Origin: Dendrolimus kikuchii
Taxonomy: Eukaryota > Arthropoda > Insecta > Lepidoptera > Lasiocampidae
Assembly: GCA_019925095.2 (NCBI GenBank)
Contig: CM034392.1
Location: forward strand, 12,915,887-12,979,886
Direction of reading: 5' to 3'
DNA length: 64,000 nucleotides
Shown: positions 1-11,300 of the stretch, piece after piece
Layout: every line of letters starts with the position of its first letter
Numbering within the stretch: position 1 is the stretch's first letter
The notes under the pieces: generated by a model
What the model was told of the DNA's origin: nothing
Database searches by the model: none
What the model saw: only the letters and a program-made list of their open reading frames with translations
Position numbers and translations under genes: made by a program

Positions 1-204
1 AAAGTGAAAAAAAATATTTCGATTTGCTGCGTGTCAGACTCAAATTTTCAATCTTAAATTAAAAATTGAAAAAGGCTTCTTCATAGTTTTATGGTGTCTT
101 CTAAAACTGTTCTAGCCGGCCAGAACGTCACCGTTCTGGGCAGCCTGTCTTTTTACATAGACAGATAGATATAGCTACAAACACATTTTGTCGATCTATC
201 GATT

Positions 205-206
<2 letters not shown>

Positions 207-244
<38 letters not shown>
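207..244. repeat. (TA)n microsatellite
   Basis: Uninterrupted TA dinucleotide run. It lies immediately upstream of, and has probably replaced or expanded into, the 5' part of the transposase fragment that follows. Confidence 0.95.
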
Positions 245-245
<1 letters not shown>

Positions 246-257
246 TTAGTCTGGCCA

Positions 258-493
258 TAAATACTGTTACAATTAAATATCCCGATCCCGATCTCAATCC
301 GCTGGATTATGATTTATGGTCAGTTTTAGAGAGTACGGCTTGTTCTAAACGCCATCATAATTTGGAGTCCCTAAAACAATCCATACGATTGGCAGTGAAG
401 AATTTTCCCATGGAAAGAGTGCGTGCTACTATTGATAACTGGCCTCCACGTTTAAAGGACTGTATTGCAGCCAATGGAGACCACTTGGAATAA
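258..493 (+). pseudogene. mariner/Tc1-type transposase, C-terminal fragment
   Basis: The reading frame encodes only the C-terminal end of a Tc1/mariner superfamily transposase. The part visible has the DPDLNPLDYDLWSVLE block, which contains the last acidic residue of the DDE/D triad, then a helical tail ending in ANGDHLE and a stop. The first two catalytic Asp residues and the DNA-binding domain are absent, and a TA microsatellite sits where the upstream part should be. This is a dead remnant, from a different mariner lineage than those at 3465 and 53455. Confidence 0.75.
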
Positions 494-612
494 GCTTTTT
501 ATATTTTAAATTGTTTTATATTTATTTATTAAACTAAAACACAGTAAAACTTATAAATGTTAATTGCGTTAGAAAAAAATAATACTTTATTACAATATTT
601 ATGGCAAGACTA

Positions 613-714
<102 letters not shown>

Positions 715-1038
715 CTACGTTTTAACGGTATACAAGTCGCGAAAACTTAAGAAAATATTATATACTAGAGTTTACCCCGCGGCTCCGCCGCGCGTCAAAC
801 TCTAGTGCGTACCTCTTATTTTAAGAGCAGGCGTTAATACAGGATATATTGTATTGTATTTTTATGTTGGTGCTATTTGCCCTCGGAAGATTTACTTCAT
901 TTTATATCGCAAACTATCCCATCTGCCGGGATGAATAGTATCTTTGTCCATTTTCGGTATTCAGACAGACAGATCGAGTGAAAGTCGCATTTTTTTAAAG
1001 ATTATGAATTTTTATATCTATAAACTTAATAAATGATT

Positions 1039-1249
1039 AATAAACTTAAAAAAGAATGTTATACTACAAGATCGATGGGTACAAATTTAAAGGTAGACCA
1101 AAAAAAAGATGGATGGATTGTGTGAAGGATGACATGATGATATGCGGTGTGACAGAAGAGGTATGTCAGAATAGAAGAGTGTGGAAGGAAAAGACATATT
1201 GTGCCGACCCCAAGTAATTGGGATATGGTGAAAGAAAAGAGAAAGAGAG
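1039..1249 (+). mobile_element. 5'-truncated LINE 3' end nested in the Helitron
   Basis: A short stretch encodes the extreme C-terminus of an RTE/'craniofacial-development-protein-2-like' retrotransposon ORF, including a GRPKKRWMDCVKDDM motif and a WKEKTYCADPK end, followed by an A-rich GAAAGAGAG tail. It is bounded by a 17-bp direct repeat (1022-1038 and 1250-1266, AAACTTAATAAATGATT), the expected target-site duplication of target-primed reverse transcription. Everything upstream of the last ~45 codons is missing. Confidence 0.8.
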
Positions 1250-1404
1250 AAACTTAATAAATGATTGGTCCTCTATACAAACTTTAATACCCTATTTCTA
1301 CCCGTTCTAGTTTTATTTATATAACTAAATATTGTGTAAACTACACAAACGACCAAAACTACCAAACGTACTAAAACTGCCGAAACTACCTAAACCACCA
1401 CAAT

Positions 1405-2000
1405 TACCAACTATACGAATCAAAACTACCACAACTACCAAAACCACCACAACTAACAAAACTACCACAACTAACAAAACTACCACAACTACCAAAACTA
1501 CCACAACTACCAAAACTACCACAACTACCAAAACTACCGCAACTACCAAAACAACCGAATATACCAAATCGACCAACCAAAACTACCAAATCTACAAACC
1601 AAAACTACCACAACTATCAAAACTACCACAACTACCAAAATAACCGAATCTACCAAATCTACCAACCAAAACTGCCATTACTACCAAATCTACAAACCAA
1701 AACTACCACACCTACCAATACTACCAAAACTACCACAACTACCAAATCTACAAACCAAAACTACCACAACTACCAAAACTACCACAACTACCAAATCTAC
1801 CGGAACTACCAAATCTACAAAACAAAACTACCACAACTACCAAAACTACTACAGCTACCAAAACTACCACAACTACCAAAACTACCACAACTACCAAACT
1901 ACCACAACTACCAAAACAACCGAAACTACCAAAACTACCCGCATAAACTACCGAAAATAGCAAAACTACCACAACTACCAAAACTGCCAAAGAAAACTAC
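1405..2000. repeat. 9-bp minisatellite (AAAACTACC/ACAACTACC type)
   Basis: About 65 degenerate units of a 9-bp motif dominated by ACTACC. Because the unit length is divisible by three, several frames stay open and give low-complexity Thr/Lys or Val-rich ORFs, which are artefacts. It is the central array of the enclosing Helitron. Confidence 0.9.
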
Positions 2001-2704
2001 CAAAACTACCTAAACGACCAAATTGACCAAAATAAACAAAATGACGAAAATGGCAAACCACAAATAAAAAACCTATCCTAGTTTCCGGGTTAAACTTTAC
2101 ATAAATCTATCCCAAAATCTATCCCAGTATCCGGGATGAAAAGTATCCCTTGGCACCCTCGGTATTCAAATTACCTATGTCCCGAGTATCAGCGAAATCG
2201 GTTCAATAGTCTTTCCATAAAAGGATAACAAACACAGAGACAAATATACTTTTATCCCGGAAACTGCCATTTTCCGGGATAAAAAGTATCCTATGTTAAT
2301 TCTCGGCATCGAAAATATATATATACTAAGGTTCAGCCAAATCGGTCCAGTAGTTTTTACGTGAAAACGGAACAGACAGACAGACAGACAGACAGAGTTA
2401 CTTTCGCATTTATAATATTAATAGGCAATATAGTTAGGAAAGTCAGATATTGGTAGAGAGAACAGCCGGGACAAAACTGATAATAGATTTACTCCAACTT
2501 TTGCAGTTTCCATTATACAGTATACTCTAACATTTCATACATAAGTTTTTAAGATACTTAATAAGATTACAAACATACTAAGTACAACATGTAGTAATTA
2601 ATTTCTAGATTTTTATATTATTGAAATGTCTTTTTAGCTCGTCGTGCTATTCACAGAACTGAATTTCAGTTCCTTGTTTCAAAACTGTTTTTCAAATTAT
2701 ATTA

Positions 2705-2710
2705 TTTATT
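2705..2710 (-). promoter_or_regulatory. Candidate polyadenylation signal for Sur
   Basis: An AATAAA hexamer on the minus strand about 230 nt beyond the Sur stop codon. It is the first good signal I see in the 3' flank. The region is AT-rich, so chance occurrence is possible. Confidence 0.35.
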
Positions 2711-2940
2711 ATTACTTGCCTTATGATATATTAAGCAAATACACCTTTTAAAAAAGTACACTTGCACTCATTCTACATAACAGTATATAATAAATAAACA
2801 ATAATATATAATTTTTGGTCATCATGGATTTGACATAAAACCATGGAAGAATAAAACTAAGTTCAATGTCTTAGTAACGACCCAAAAAGAGCCTTAGTCT
2901 GCAATGAGAACTTTTCACTTCTGTAATGTTTTTTTAACAC

Positions 2941-3108
2941 TCAAACATAATTGTAACTGCTAACCGAGTGGTTCTGAGCGAGTGCAAGCATCCTGGCGAG
3001 ATGTGAGCTCGGCAGCGACAAGAGTGCACACACCGCCCCCTGTTCTACCACCCGACCCTCTTCGATCACTACTGCTCTGTCGTACCCACGGACGGAAGAT
3101 ATCCGATG
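2941..3108 (-). CDS. Sur: Sur exon 24 (NBD2 switch loop and C-terminus)
   Basis: Begins with CAT (His1562) directly after a TTTTTCAG acceptor: [24 protein letters not shown] is the canonical end of an ABCC NBD2 (H-R-x-x-T-I-x-x-x-D-x-x-x-V-x-x-x-G-x-x-x-E-x-G), then 31 residues and TGA. It lies 5.5 kb from exon 23 across a transposon-filled intron and is GC-rich against its surroundings, which helps mark it as coding. Confidence 0.88.
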   Translation of the reverse strand, partial: HRISSVRGYDRAVVIEEGRVVEQGAVCALLSLPSSHLARMLALAQNHSVSSYNYV

Positions 3109-6100
3109 CTGAAAAATAACAAAATTGTTTATATGAATATTATTTTATATTATTGATTATTCTGGATAGCACTACACCAACGGACCATCAAAGTCTTTCA
3201 TATTTTGCGACACCTTTAAGGCTTGTATTTAGGCCAACGACCTTGACAGTTTGGGAGGAGTCTCCATACCGCTCCCCGCGGGGAACGGACAATACAATGC
3301 GGTCGATTGACGGAGTATTTATTACAGATCCTATCAAGTGAAAAACAAAGACGTGATTTTTGTTGCACTAAACATTTGTAATTACAACTATATAGAGTAT
3401 TATAAACCGACTTAAAAAAAGAGCAGGTTCCCAATTCGTCGTGTAAATATATTTTTTTCATGTACATTCCGTCAAAAAAAGTATCGGGAGTGGATGATTT
3501 AAGTATGGTTCCAAATTCTTTTTTTTTTGTTGTTAGATTGGCACAACTGTTTTTCATTTTGGCGTGGAGTTTGAGTTGCATCGGTCATTTAGATTAAATA
3601 CAGTGTTATTTTTAGTTAGATCATATCTAGTGTGTATTGCGAATTTCATAATGGACCAAAACATCGAACAAACAATTGATCTTAAATTTTGCCTCGCCAA
3701 TGGAATTTCGTATTCGGAGACACTGAAAATGTTACAGAAGGTTTACGGTGAATCGTCTTTATCAAAAACATGTCCTTAGGAGTGGTACAAAGTGATCGAA
3801 AGCGGTCGAGATATGCTGGAAGATTTGCCCCGCCCTTGTAGGCCATCAACGTCATCAACTTGTAGTTAACATCGCAAAAGTGAAGGAAATAGTGACTGAA
3901 AATCTTCATTCAACTTTGTGAGAAATAGCCGCTGAACTTTCTGTGTCTCATGAGTCGATCCGTATGATTTTAAACTTTTTTTTAAAAATTTCACTTGGGT
4001 GTGAAACATGTTGCCGTTTGGCTAGTCCCAAAGACCTGAATTTTCTCCAAAATCTCAATCGCATAAGAATCGCTGAGGACATGCTAGAACGAGTCAATTC
4101 TGATACAACATTCATGAAACGGATCGATACTGGTGATGAGACGTCGGTGGGTTTACGAGTTGACATGCATACTAGTCAACAAGTGGCGATTTCCAACTGA
4201 ACCGAAACCGAAAAAAACGACGCTAAAGTCGATTAAAAGTTAAAGTTATGTTGACTGTTTTCTTTGACTATCGCGGTATTGTGCACGCAGATCTCTCACC
4301 GGAAGGTCAAACGGTAAATAAAGTATATTATTTAAGCGTTATGCGGCGTTTAAGAGAGCAAATTCGACAAAAAAAGGCCAGTTTTGTGGAAAGAAAATTC
4401 TTGGATTTTGCACCACGATAATGCGCCATCGCACAAGGCCATCATTATGAATGAATTTTTGTCCAAAAACTAAAATACTATCGAGCAATCTTAGATATGG
4501 CACCAGCCGACCTATTTCGTTTTTCTAAATTCAAATTACCACTTCGTGGCACCCGTTTTCATTCGGTAGAAGACTTAAAGGAGAATTCGCGACGACAACT
4601 AAACTCAATTCCGGAAAAAGCGTTTAAAAATATTTTGATGATTGGATTATTCATTGGCGTAAGTGTATGGTTGCTAAAGGAGCACACTGAAGATGACAAA
4701 CTAAATTTGAATGAATAAGTAACATTTTATGTATTATATTGATCTTTTCCCGGTACTTTTTTTGACAGACTAGTATGTTCAACCATAACTTATTGTTTAT
4801 GAAACGATTTTGATGATTATTTTTGCGTTCAATTCAGCAAAACTTAGGAAAGTTTCCATATACATGTTATTGCTAGCGGATTTTCGAGTTGCGATGATAT
4901 AGCAGAAAATCCTTGAAAGCAGTCGGAAATGTTTTGCGATTTTTAATAGACTTCAAAAGAGGAGGAGGCTCTCAATTCGTCGTGTAACTGTTTTATTATG
5001 TATGACCAGCCATAACTTGGTTGTTGTTGTTGTTTTTTTTTAATTTCTTTATTTAAACAAAAACATACATTTTTATATATCTACATCTTAAAACCCCTTA
5101 AAGTCTGCGCTTTATGTACAATTAACAAATATGAGGTAGTTTGAATTTTTACATCTACCCTTTCTCCATTTCTAGTACCAAGTGATCAAACATTAACACG
5201 TGACCTTGTACTCTATTTTTGTTGTGTATATACAGGTGAGTATGTAGTGTGTTTTTTGTATATATTAATTTACAATAAATAATACAGATATAAATACCTA
5301 TACGCACATCCACATATATATACTTAGATGTGTATTATAATTTAATATGTATACTGGAATTAATATTGGTAAAAGTAAATATTTGTCTACGTTTATTTTA
5401 AGTAAGTAATATTTACTCCTATGGATTTATGATTAAATCCAGTTTTCATATTATTGAAGTTTATTTTATTTCTTGTTTCAACCGGTATGTGATTTTTTAC
5501 TCTTGGCACTAGATAATCTGTTGTTCTTGTTCCATAATAAATTGTGGCGGTATTAGTTTAATTTTTTATGTTTGACGTGTCGCGTAAATTTACCGTGAGC
5601 TATTTCATTTTCGTACGAAAAATAGTTTTCAATTAGAAGCTGTATATTAACTTTATTATGGATAGGGGTCACATTACAGAATTAAAATAGGACATCTAGG
5701 TCTATTTTGTATTTCTCTCGTATATTTTTTAGGACTATAGTTTTTAGTATTCTTATTTGTAGGTTCAATATTCGATATAGATAAGTATTGAAGGTTCGAC
5801 CGTAGGTAGCTGCTAAGTCCGTATAATATAATGCTTTCTGCTAGAGATTTATAGATATTTATCATTATAGTATAAGGAATTGTAAATTTAATTTTTTGAT
5901 AGAATGGCTCTTAATTTATAACAGACACTATCAATATGTTTTTCCCAATTAAAGCGATGATTATTAGTCCGAGATATGTCACTTGGTTAACCTGCTCAAT
6001 AGATTTACAAGAACACTGAACCGGTTTCTGATGCAGGCATTTGTGATCATGAGCTATTAATTTTATGTCAGTGTTATATTTTAGTTTTGTTTGAGAAGAA

Positions 6101-8331
6101 CACACATGTAGTAACTTCGTCTTTGGTTGATTTAGAACTAGACCGTTATCGTGCGACCATTCAGCAACATGTGTGAAATCTTCTTGAAGTTTGCTCTGGG
6201 CAGTTAAAATGTCTCGATCTGACACTACTAGACATGTGTCATCTGCGTATTGACATACCTTACAGTGTTGTATATTTACCACATCGTTAACATAAGTTAA
6301 ATAATGTAAGGGACCAATGACTGATCCTTGGGCCGTTCCTTCAGTAACAGTCACACTGTCACTAAGTTCTGACTCGACTTCTACATGGAATGATCGATTA
6401 ATGAACCGATTTTGTTAATTCTTTTTGCGATTAATTCAGCAGTTTTAAAATGGTATCATAAAAAATTATTGCCATCAGACTTGGTGATCTAAAGATGTAG
6501 CAGAAAAATCCTTGAAATCAGGCTGAAATTTGATATTTTTGCGGTGTTTTCAGCCATAATTTTTTGTTCTTTAATCGATTTTGGTCATTTTGCGTTAGAT
6601 TCAGTATACATACATACATAACTTCACGCCAGTTCCCTTGCGGGGTAGGCACGAACAACAGAGCGCCATTTAGGCCCATTCTTATACACCTCACTTGCTT
6701 CTTTGACATTCATAACTCTTGTCATGCACGCTCCTCTGTTCTTAAGGCTCCTGACATCACCCTCCGCTAGTACACGATCAATTTGATCATGGAAGTATAG
6801 GATTCAGTATAGTTTCATAATAATCCCATATAAAAAAGATATATCAATAAATTCTTAAAATCAAGTAGAAACCGTTGTAGTGATTCACATCTGTAACTTT
6901 TTTTGTTTCCTGACCAATTTTGACGAATCTTTTTGCAATAGATTCAAAGTACTTGTACAGAAGTCTGGTAGAAATTGTGAAAATCATCATGACTTGTAAG
7001 AACTTATACAACGCGAACAGCTTATATTGTCTTGCTCGAAAGTCGGTCATGAACACAAACGGATTAGTGATTAGCAATAGAATATAATAGTAGATTACAT
7101 TTTAATATGTACTTAGAATATTAATGCAAACAAACGATAATAAATAATTAAGGCAGCCTTTAAAACGGATTTTACAGACAATTTAAACTTAAGTTAATCT
7201 AATATATAAAATTCTCGTGTCACAGTTTTCGTTGCCATACTCCTCCGAAACGGCTTGACCGATTTTGATGAAATTTTTTGTGCTTATCCGGTATCTATGA
7301 GAATCGGCCAACATCTATTTTTCATCCCCCTAAATGTTAGGGGTAGTCCACCCCTAAATTTTTTATTTTATTTTTTAGACAAAATTTTTAATTTCTATTT
7401 TTTTATGATACAACATACAAAAATACATACAACCCTAAATTTTCACCCCTCTACAATCAACCCCTATTTTTTATTTGTTAATTATAAACCTTAATTTTTT
7501 GGCAAGATTTTTAATCTTATTTTGTCATGGCTTAGGCTAAAAAAAATTATATTACTATTTTAGATTCACAATTAGAACCGGTAGGTGGCGCTGAGATCGG
7601 GTTCTGGAATCCTCCTAATCACCTGGAGCGATTTTGGTGATTTTGTTTTTGTGTGTTTGAGTGGGTACCCGGATGGTTTAGATTCGCAATTAGAACCGGT
7701 ACGTGGCTCTGGGATCGGGTTCTAGAATTTTATTTTTTAAAGGCAGGACAACGTCTGCCGGGGCCGCTAGTAAAACATAAACATGTGTTGCTGCAAGGGG
7801 TACCTACAGGATTACCGGTTCTCAGAATACGCTAGTTGTAATATTTTACTATAATTTTATAATGCTGAGTTTAGAAAATCCGACATACGTTCGTCTAGAA
7901 CCACTGACCAACCTTCACTGATTTTTCGGGCGATAGCGGGAATTCCATAGACGCAGTGGTTTTTCAGATGCATTATTATTTTATTGTAAGTAAAATACAG
8001 TAGTATTTGAAAAAATAAAAACACCGTGTTATTCATCTTTTTTTTGTGAATAAATTTATAAATGTGGTTTTTTTTTCCTAACATGAATATCCATAGCAAA
8101 ATTATGAAAAAACCATGTCATGTACAATATCGTGAAGATTTATGCCATTTTTAGTAATTTATTAGCGTTTGTGCCCCATTTTTGATCTTTGAACCAGCCC
8201 CTTAATGACTAAGTACTTCTGATCTTCGGTACATAGGTACTTAAATTAAAAAATGTTTTGTACTACTTCCTTTATTAAAAAAAAACTTTTTATAATTATA
8301 TGATCAACGGAAGTTCTTATTGCATTTTGCG

Positions 8332-8391
<60 letters not shown>

Positions 8392-11300
8392 AAAGTGTTG
8401 CTCGAATTCTTTATGTATTTACATGTGACTTTCCCTGCCTTAACTTGGATTTCATTAACTCGCGGGATGTATTATATTATCAGAGACATCTTACATGTTA
8501 TCACTATAAAATTTAAAGACAATATAATAAGTTTAAATCCAAAAACTGGAAACTGATATAATTTTAGTTAATTTGTAATTACCGTAACTGTCACAATGGT
8601 GAGGTCTGGCACTAAAGTAGCTAGTGCATCAAGCAAAGCTTTTTCTGCGTGCGCGTCGAGAGCTGCGGCTGGCTCGTCCAATAAAAGTGCACTCGCGTGT
8701 TTCGCCCGCAGAGCAGCACGCGCTGCGCATACCCTGCCAAGGCGTCCAATACCCCAGCCGCTTTGTTGGCGGTTTACGCTGCACTCTGTGAAGTGACCAG
8801 TAAGTTTGATAAAGATTAACTTTGGACAGAAATGTGGCTTTTACTTATATAGAAGCTAACGATGAAATGCACTGCAAGGTGGAACTTCTACTAATCATAA
8901 AATTGTTCTACATAAAATATGTAAATTCGCTTATTTCAGGCTTTTGGAATACATCACTAATGTCACTAATGTGATGTTTACAACAGGTATAAATTTCTAC
9001 TAAGTTGTGTAGTGGTTTACGAGTGCGAACATAAAAAGTAAATTTTTTTATACTTAACAAGATATGTAATGAAATATGTTACCTAGACCTGAGTGTTGCG
9101 TATTAACGTAGTCATATAAGCCAACTGCTTTTAAAACGGTCCATATTTCGTCATCCGTATGAACGGCCAAGGGATCAAGGTTTTCCCGCAATGTTCCCGA
9201 AAACAAGACGAGTTCTTGTGGCATCACCACTATTCGATGTCGTAACGCACGCAAAGGCAATTGCAACAAGTCTTTGCCGTCGATTAAAACTCTGCCTTTA
9301 TTTATTGTAGTAGCCCCGACACACGTTAGAATCAAGGTTGATTTGCCGCTGCCACTTCGACCACATATTACTACCTGGTAAAGAACATGATATGTTGTTA
9401 ATACCAACATTAGATTTATGGCAATAGGTACCATAGTAGAGTAATATTAGAAATAACATTTGCCCAGTAAAAAATGTAACTTTGAAAAGTTAAATTTTAA
9501 TGACTGGGTGACGCCATAGATCATTCTTTTCTCGTTTTTTTTTACATTTTTACTATTTAAACTGATTTAAAGCATATTACAGTCCGCGCAAAAGTTAAAC
9601 GCGTCTCGACAGAAATTAGCTCAGTGGCTTTTTCTTTTAAGGCGGGAGAAATGCTTTTCGCACACTACCGGGTCCTTTACTAGAGATGAGACCAAAGCGA
9701 CGAGAGGTGAGACCACAAATGGGCACCAGACTCGAATACTCAATACTCCACTAAAACCACCCTCCTCCCATGTGCCCCGTGCTTATGGCAGGAAGAGCGT
9801 GGGACTTACTTAGAACGTAGTTACGCCCACGCTGATCCTAGCGCATCAGTGCTTGAGAATGCCCCGGGAAGCAGTGCAAACTCACTTCGTCATCAGAGGT
9901 AAAGACTCCCGCGCTCCCTAGATGCTAGAGGGCCTTATGCAGGTCCCGTCAGCTTTTCTTACAAATGACAGTGAGAAGCGTGAGAGAGATGCTATGCGAG
10001 TCGGAATAGCGCACGAGCTAGATCGCAACACTGTCCCTCTACGTAACACCACGTGAACCTTATAATTATGTTCTGAGCAATGACTTGTATAAACTTCGAC
10101 GCATTTAACTTTGCACGTACTATGTATACATTGTTCTATATTATGGAATATAATTCTTAGTATTTATCAATCCATGGTTGTTATTAATAGGAAACAACAT
10201 AGATACTTTAATGTGCACCATTACAGAAAACTTACGAACTAGTATTATTCTAATTGTGTAGTACAAAGGGCGGTGTTATCGTTAAAAAGCGATCTCTTCC
10301 AGACAACCCGTGGCAAGGATATTTCTGATTAGGAGTGGCGATAGTGGTATACATAATTATTGTACGAACATTATACATAGATAAATGTTAACAATCAAAG
10401 TAGTGCATGCAGCAGGTCACTTACAAATACACGTTTAAATAAACACTAACAATAAAATTTTAAATCAAAAATTACATTTATATTTTTACCTTTTCACCAG
10501 ATGCGATCGTTATATTAATATTATTAAGATTAGACATAGATTCAGGATCGTGTTGGACATTAACATTTTCAAATTCTATTTTCCCACTATCTTTTTGCAC
10601 CAAAGGCAAAGGACCTGAAATAGAACAAAAATAGCATATCATAATGCTGCATAATGTATTGTGTAATTAAGACAAACATTATATTTCAATAAATGTTTTT
10701 TTTTCTGTAACAAGAGGTTTTAAGATAACGGCATATGTCACGAATTCCACGGCATGCTCGGATTTTTCGATATAAAGAATATAATATTAAGCAGGTGATA
10801 GACGTGCGAGCTATTTATTACATATACGACTTGGCGATTTTTTTCACCTGAAGTATGTGAACTTTGAGAAGCTAAAAAGATCTCGCGGTCGTCGAGCCAT
10901 GCGTATTTGCACGCATGTCTGTCACATTAGATTTATGTTTATCACTAGCCTTCAAAACATCTTATAGACGTATAGGGCACACAGTACATTGTATTTATTG
11001 AGAATATTGTAGGAGGAAGCAAAAAATATCTAAACAGTAGTTTTCACATTTGGAAAATATTGTAGATATGCATAGATATGAATTTGGCTTTGTTAAAGAA
11101 ACACTCACAATACTCCCTATAATCCTCCTGCGGTGCATTTGCATCGGTGTGAATTCGTTGGAGTGCAGCAAGATGTTGGTCAAGATCGGCACGGAACTTG
11201 GCGAGGTGGGCCAAATAGGCGGGAAAGAGCAGCGAGTAGGTCCCCGCTAACCCTGCCATTGCACTCTGGCCTCCACAGTACAACACTAAGCCAAGCGACA

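Larger units (their letters stand above)
765..2425 (-). mobile_element. Non-autonomous Helitron with internal 9-bp minisatellite (copy 1)
   Basis: Read on the minus strand, the element ends in a GC hairpin (CGCGGC-TCC-GCCGCG at about 777-791), a short AT stretch and CTAG followed by T, the Helitron 3' signature. The other end matches the 5' terminus of the copies at 61532 and 62558: an ATTAATATTATAAATGCG motif, then a CTGT/CAGA run and a GGACCGATTTGGCTGA-like block. Between them lies a 9-bp tandem array (1405-2000) and a nested LINE 3' end. No Rep/helicase gene is present, so it depends on an autonomous partner. The exact 5' base is uncertain by a few nucleotides. Confidence 0.7.

Noticed and set aside
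188..257. N-terminal Tyr-Ile repeat of the frame at 188
   Set aside because: It is translation of the TA microsatellite, not part of the transposase.
1325..1990. Open frames encoding Thr/Lys- or Val-rich proteins
   Set aside because: They are by-products of a 9-bp minisatellite, whose period keeps frames open on both strands.
7857..8010. Alternative last exon for Sur (frame ending MSDFLNSAL)
   Set aside because: No splice acceptor precedes it in the needed phase, and the exon at 2941-3108 has the canonical H-R-x-x-S-V and E-x-G end with exact phase.
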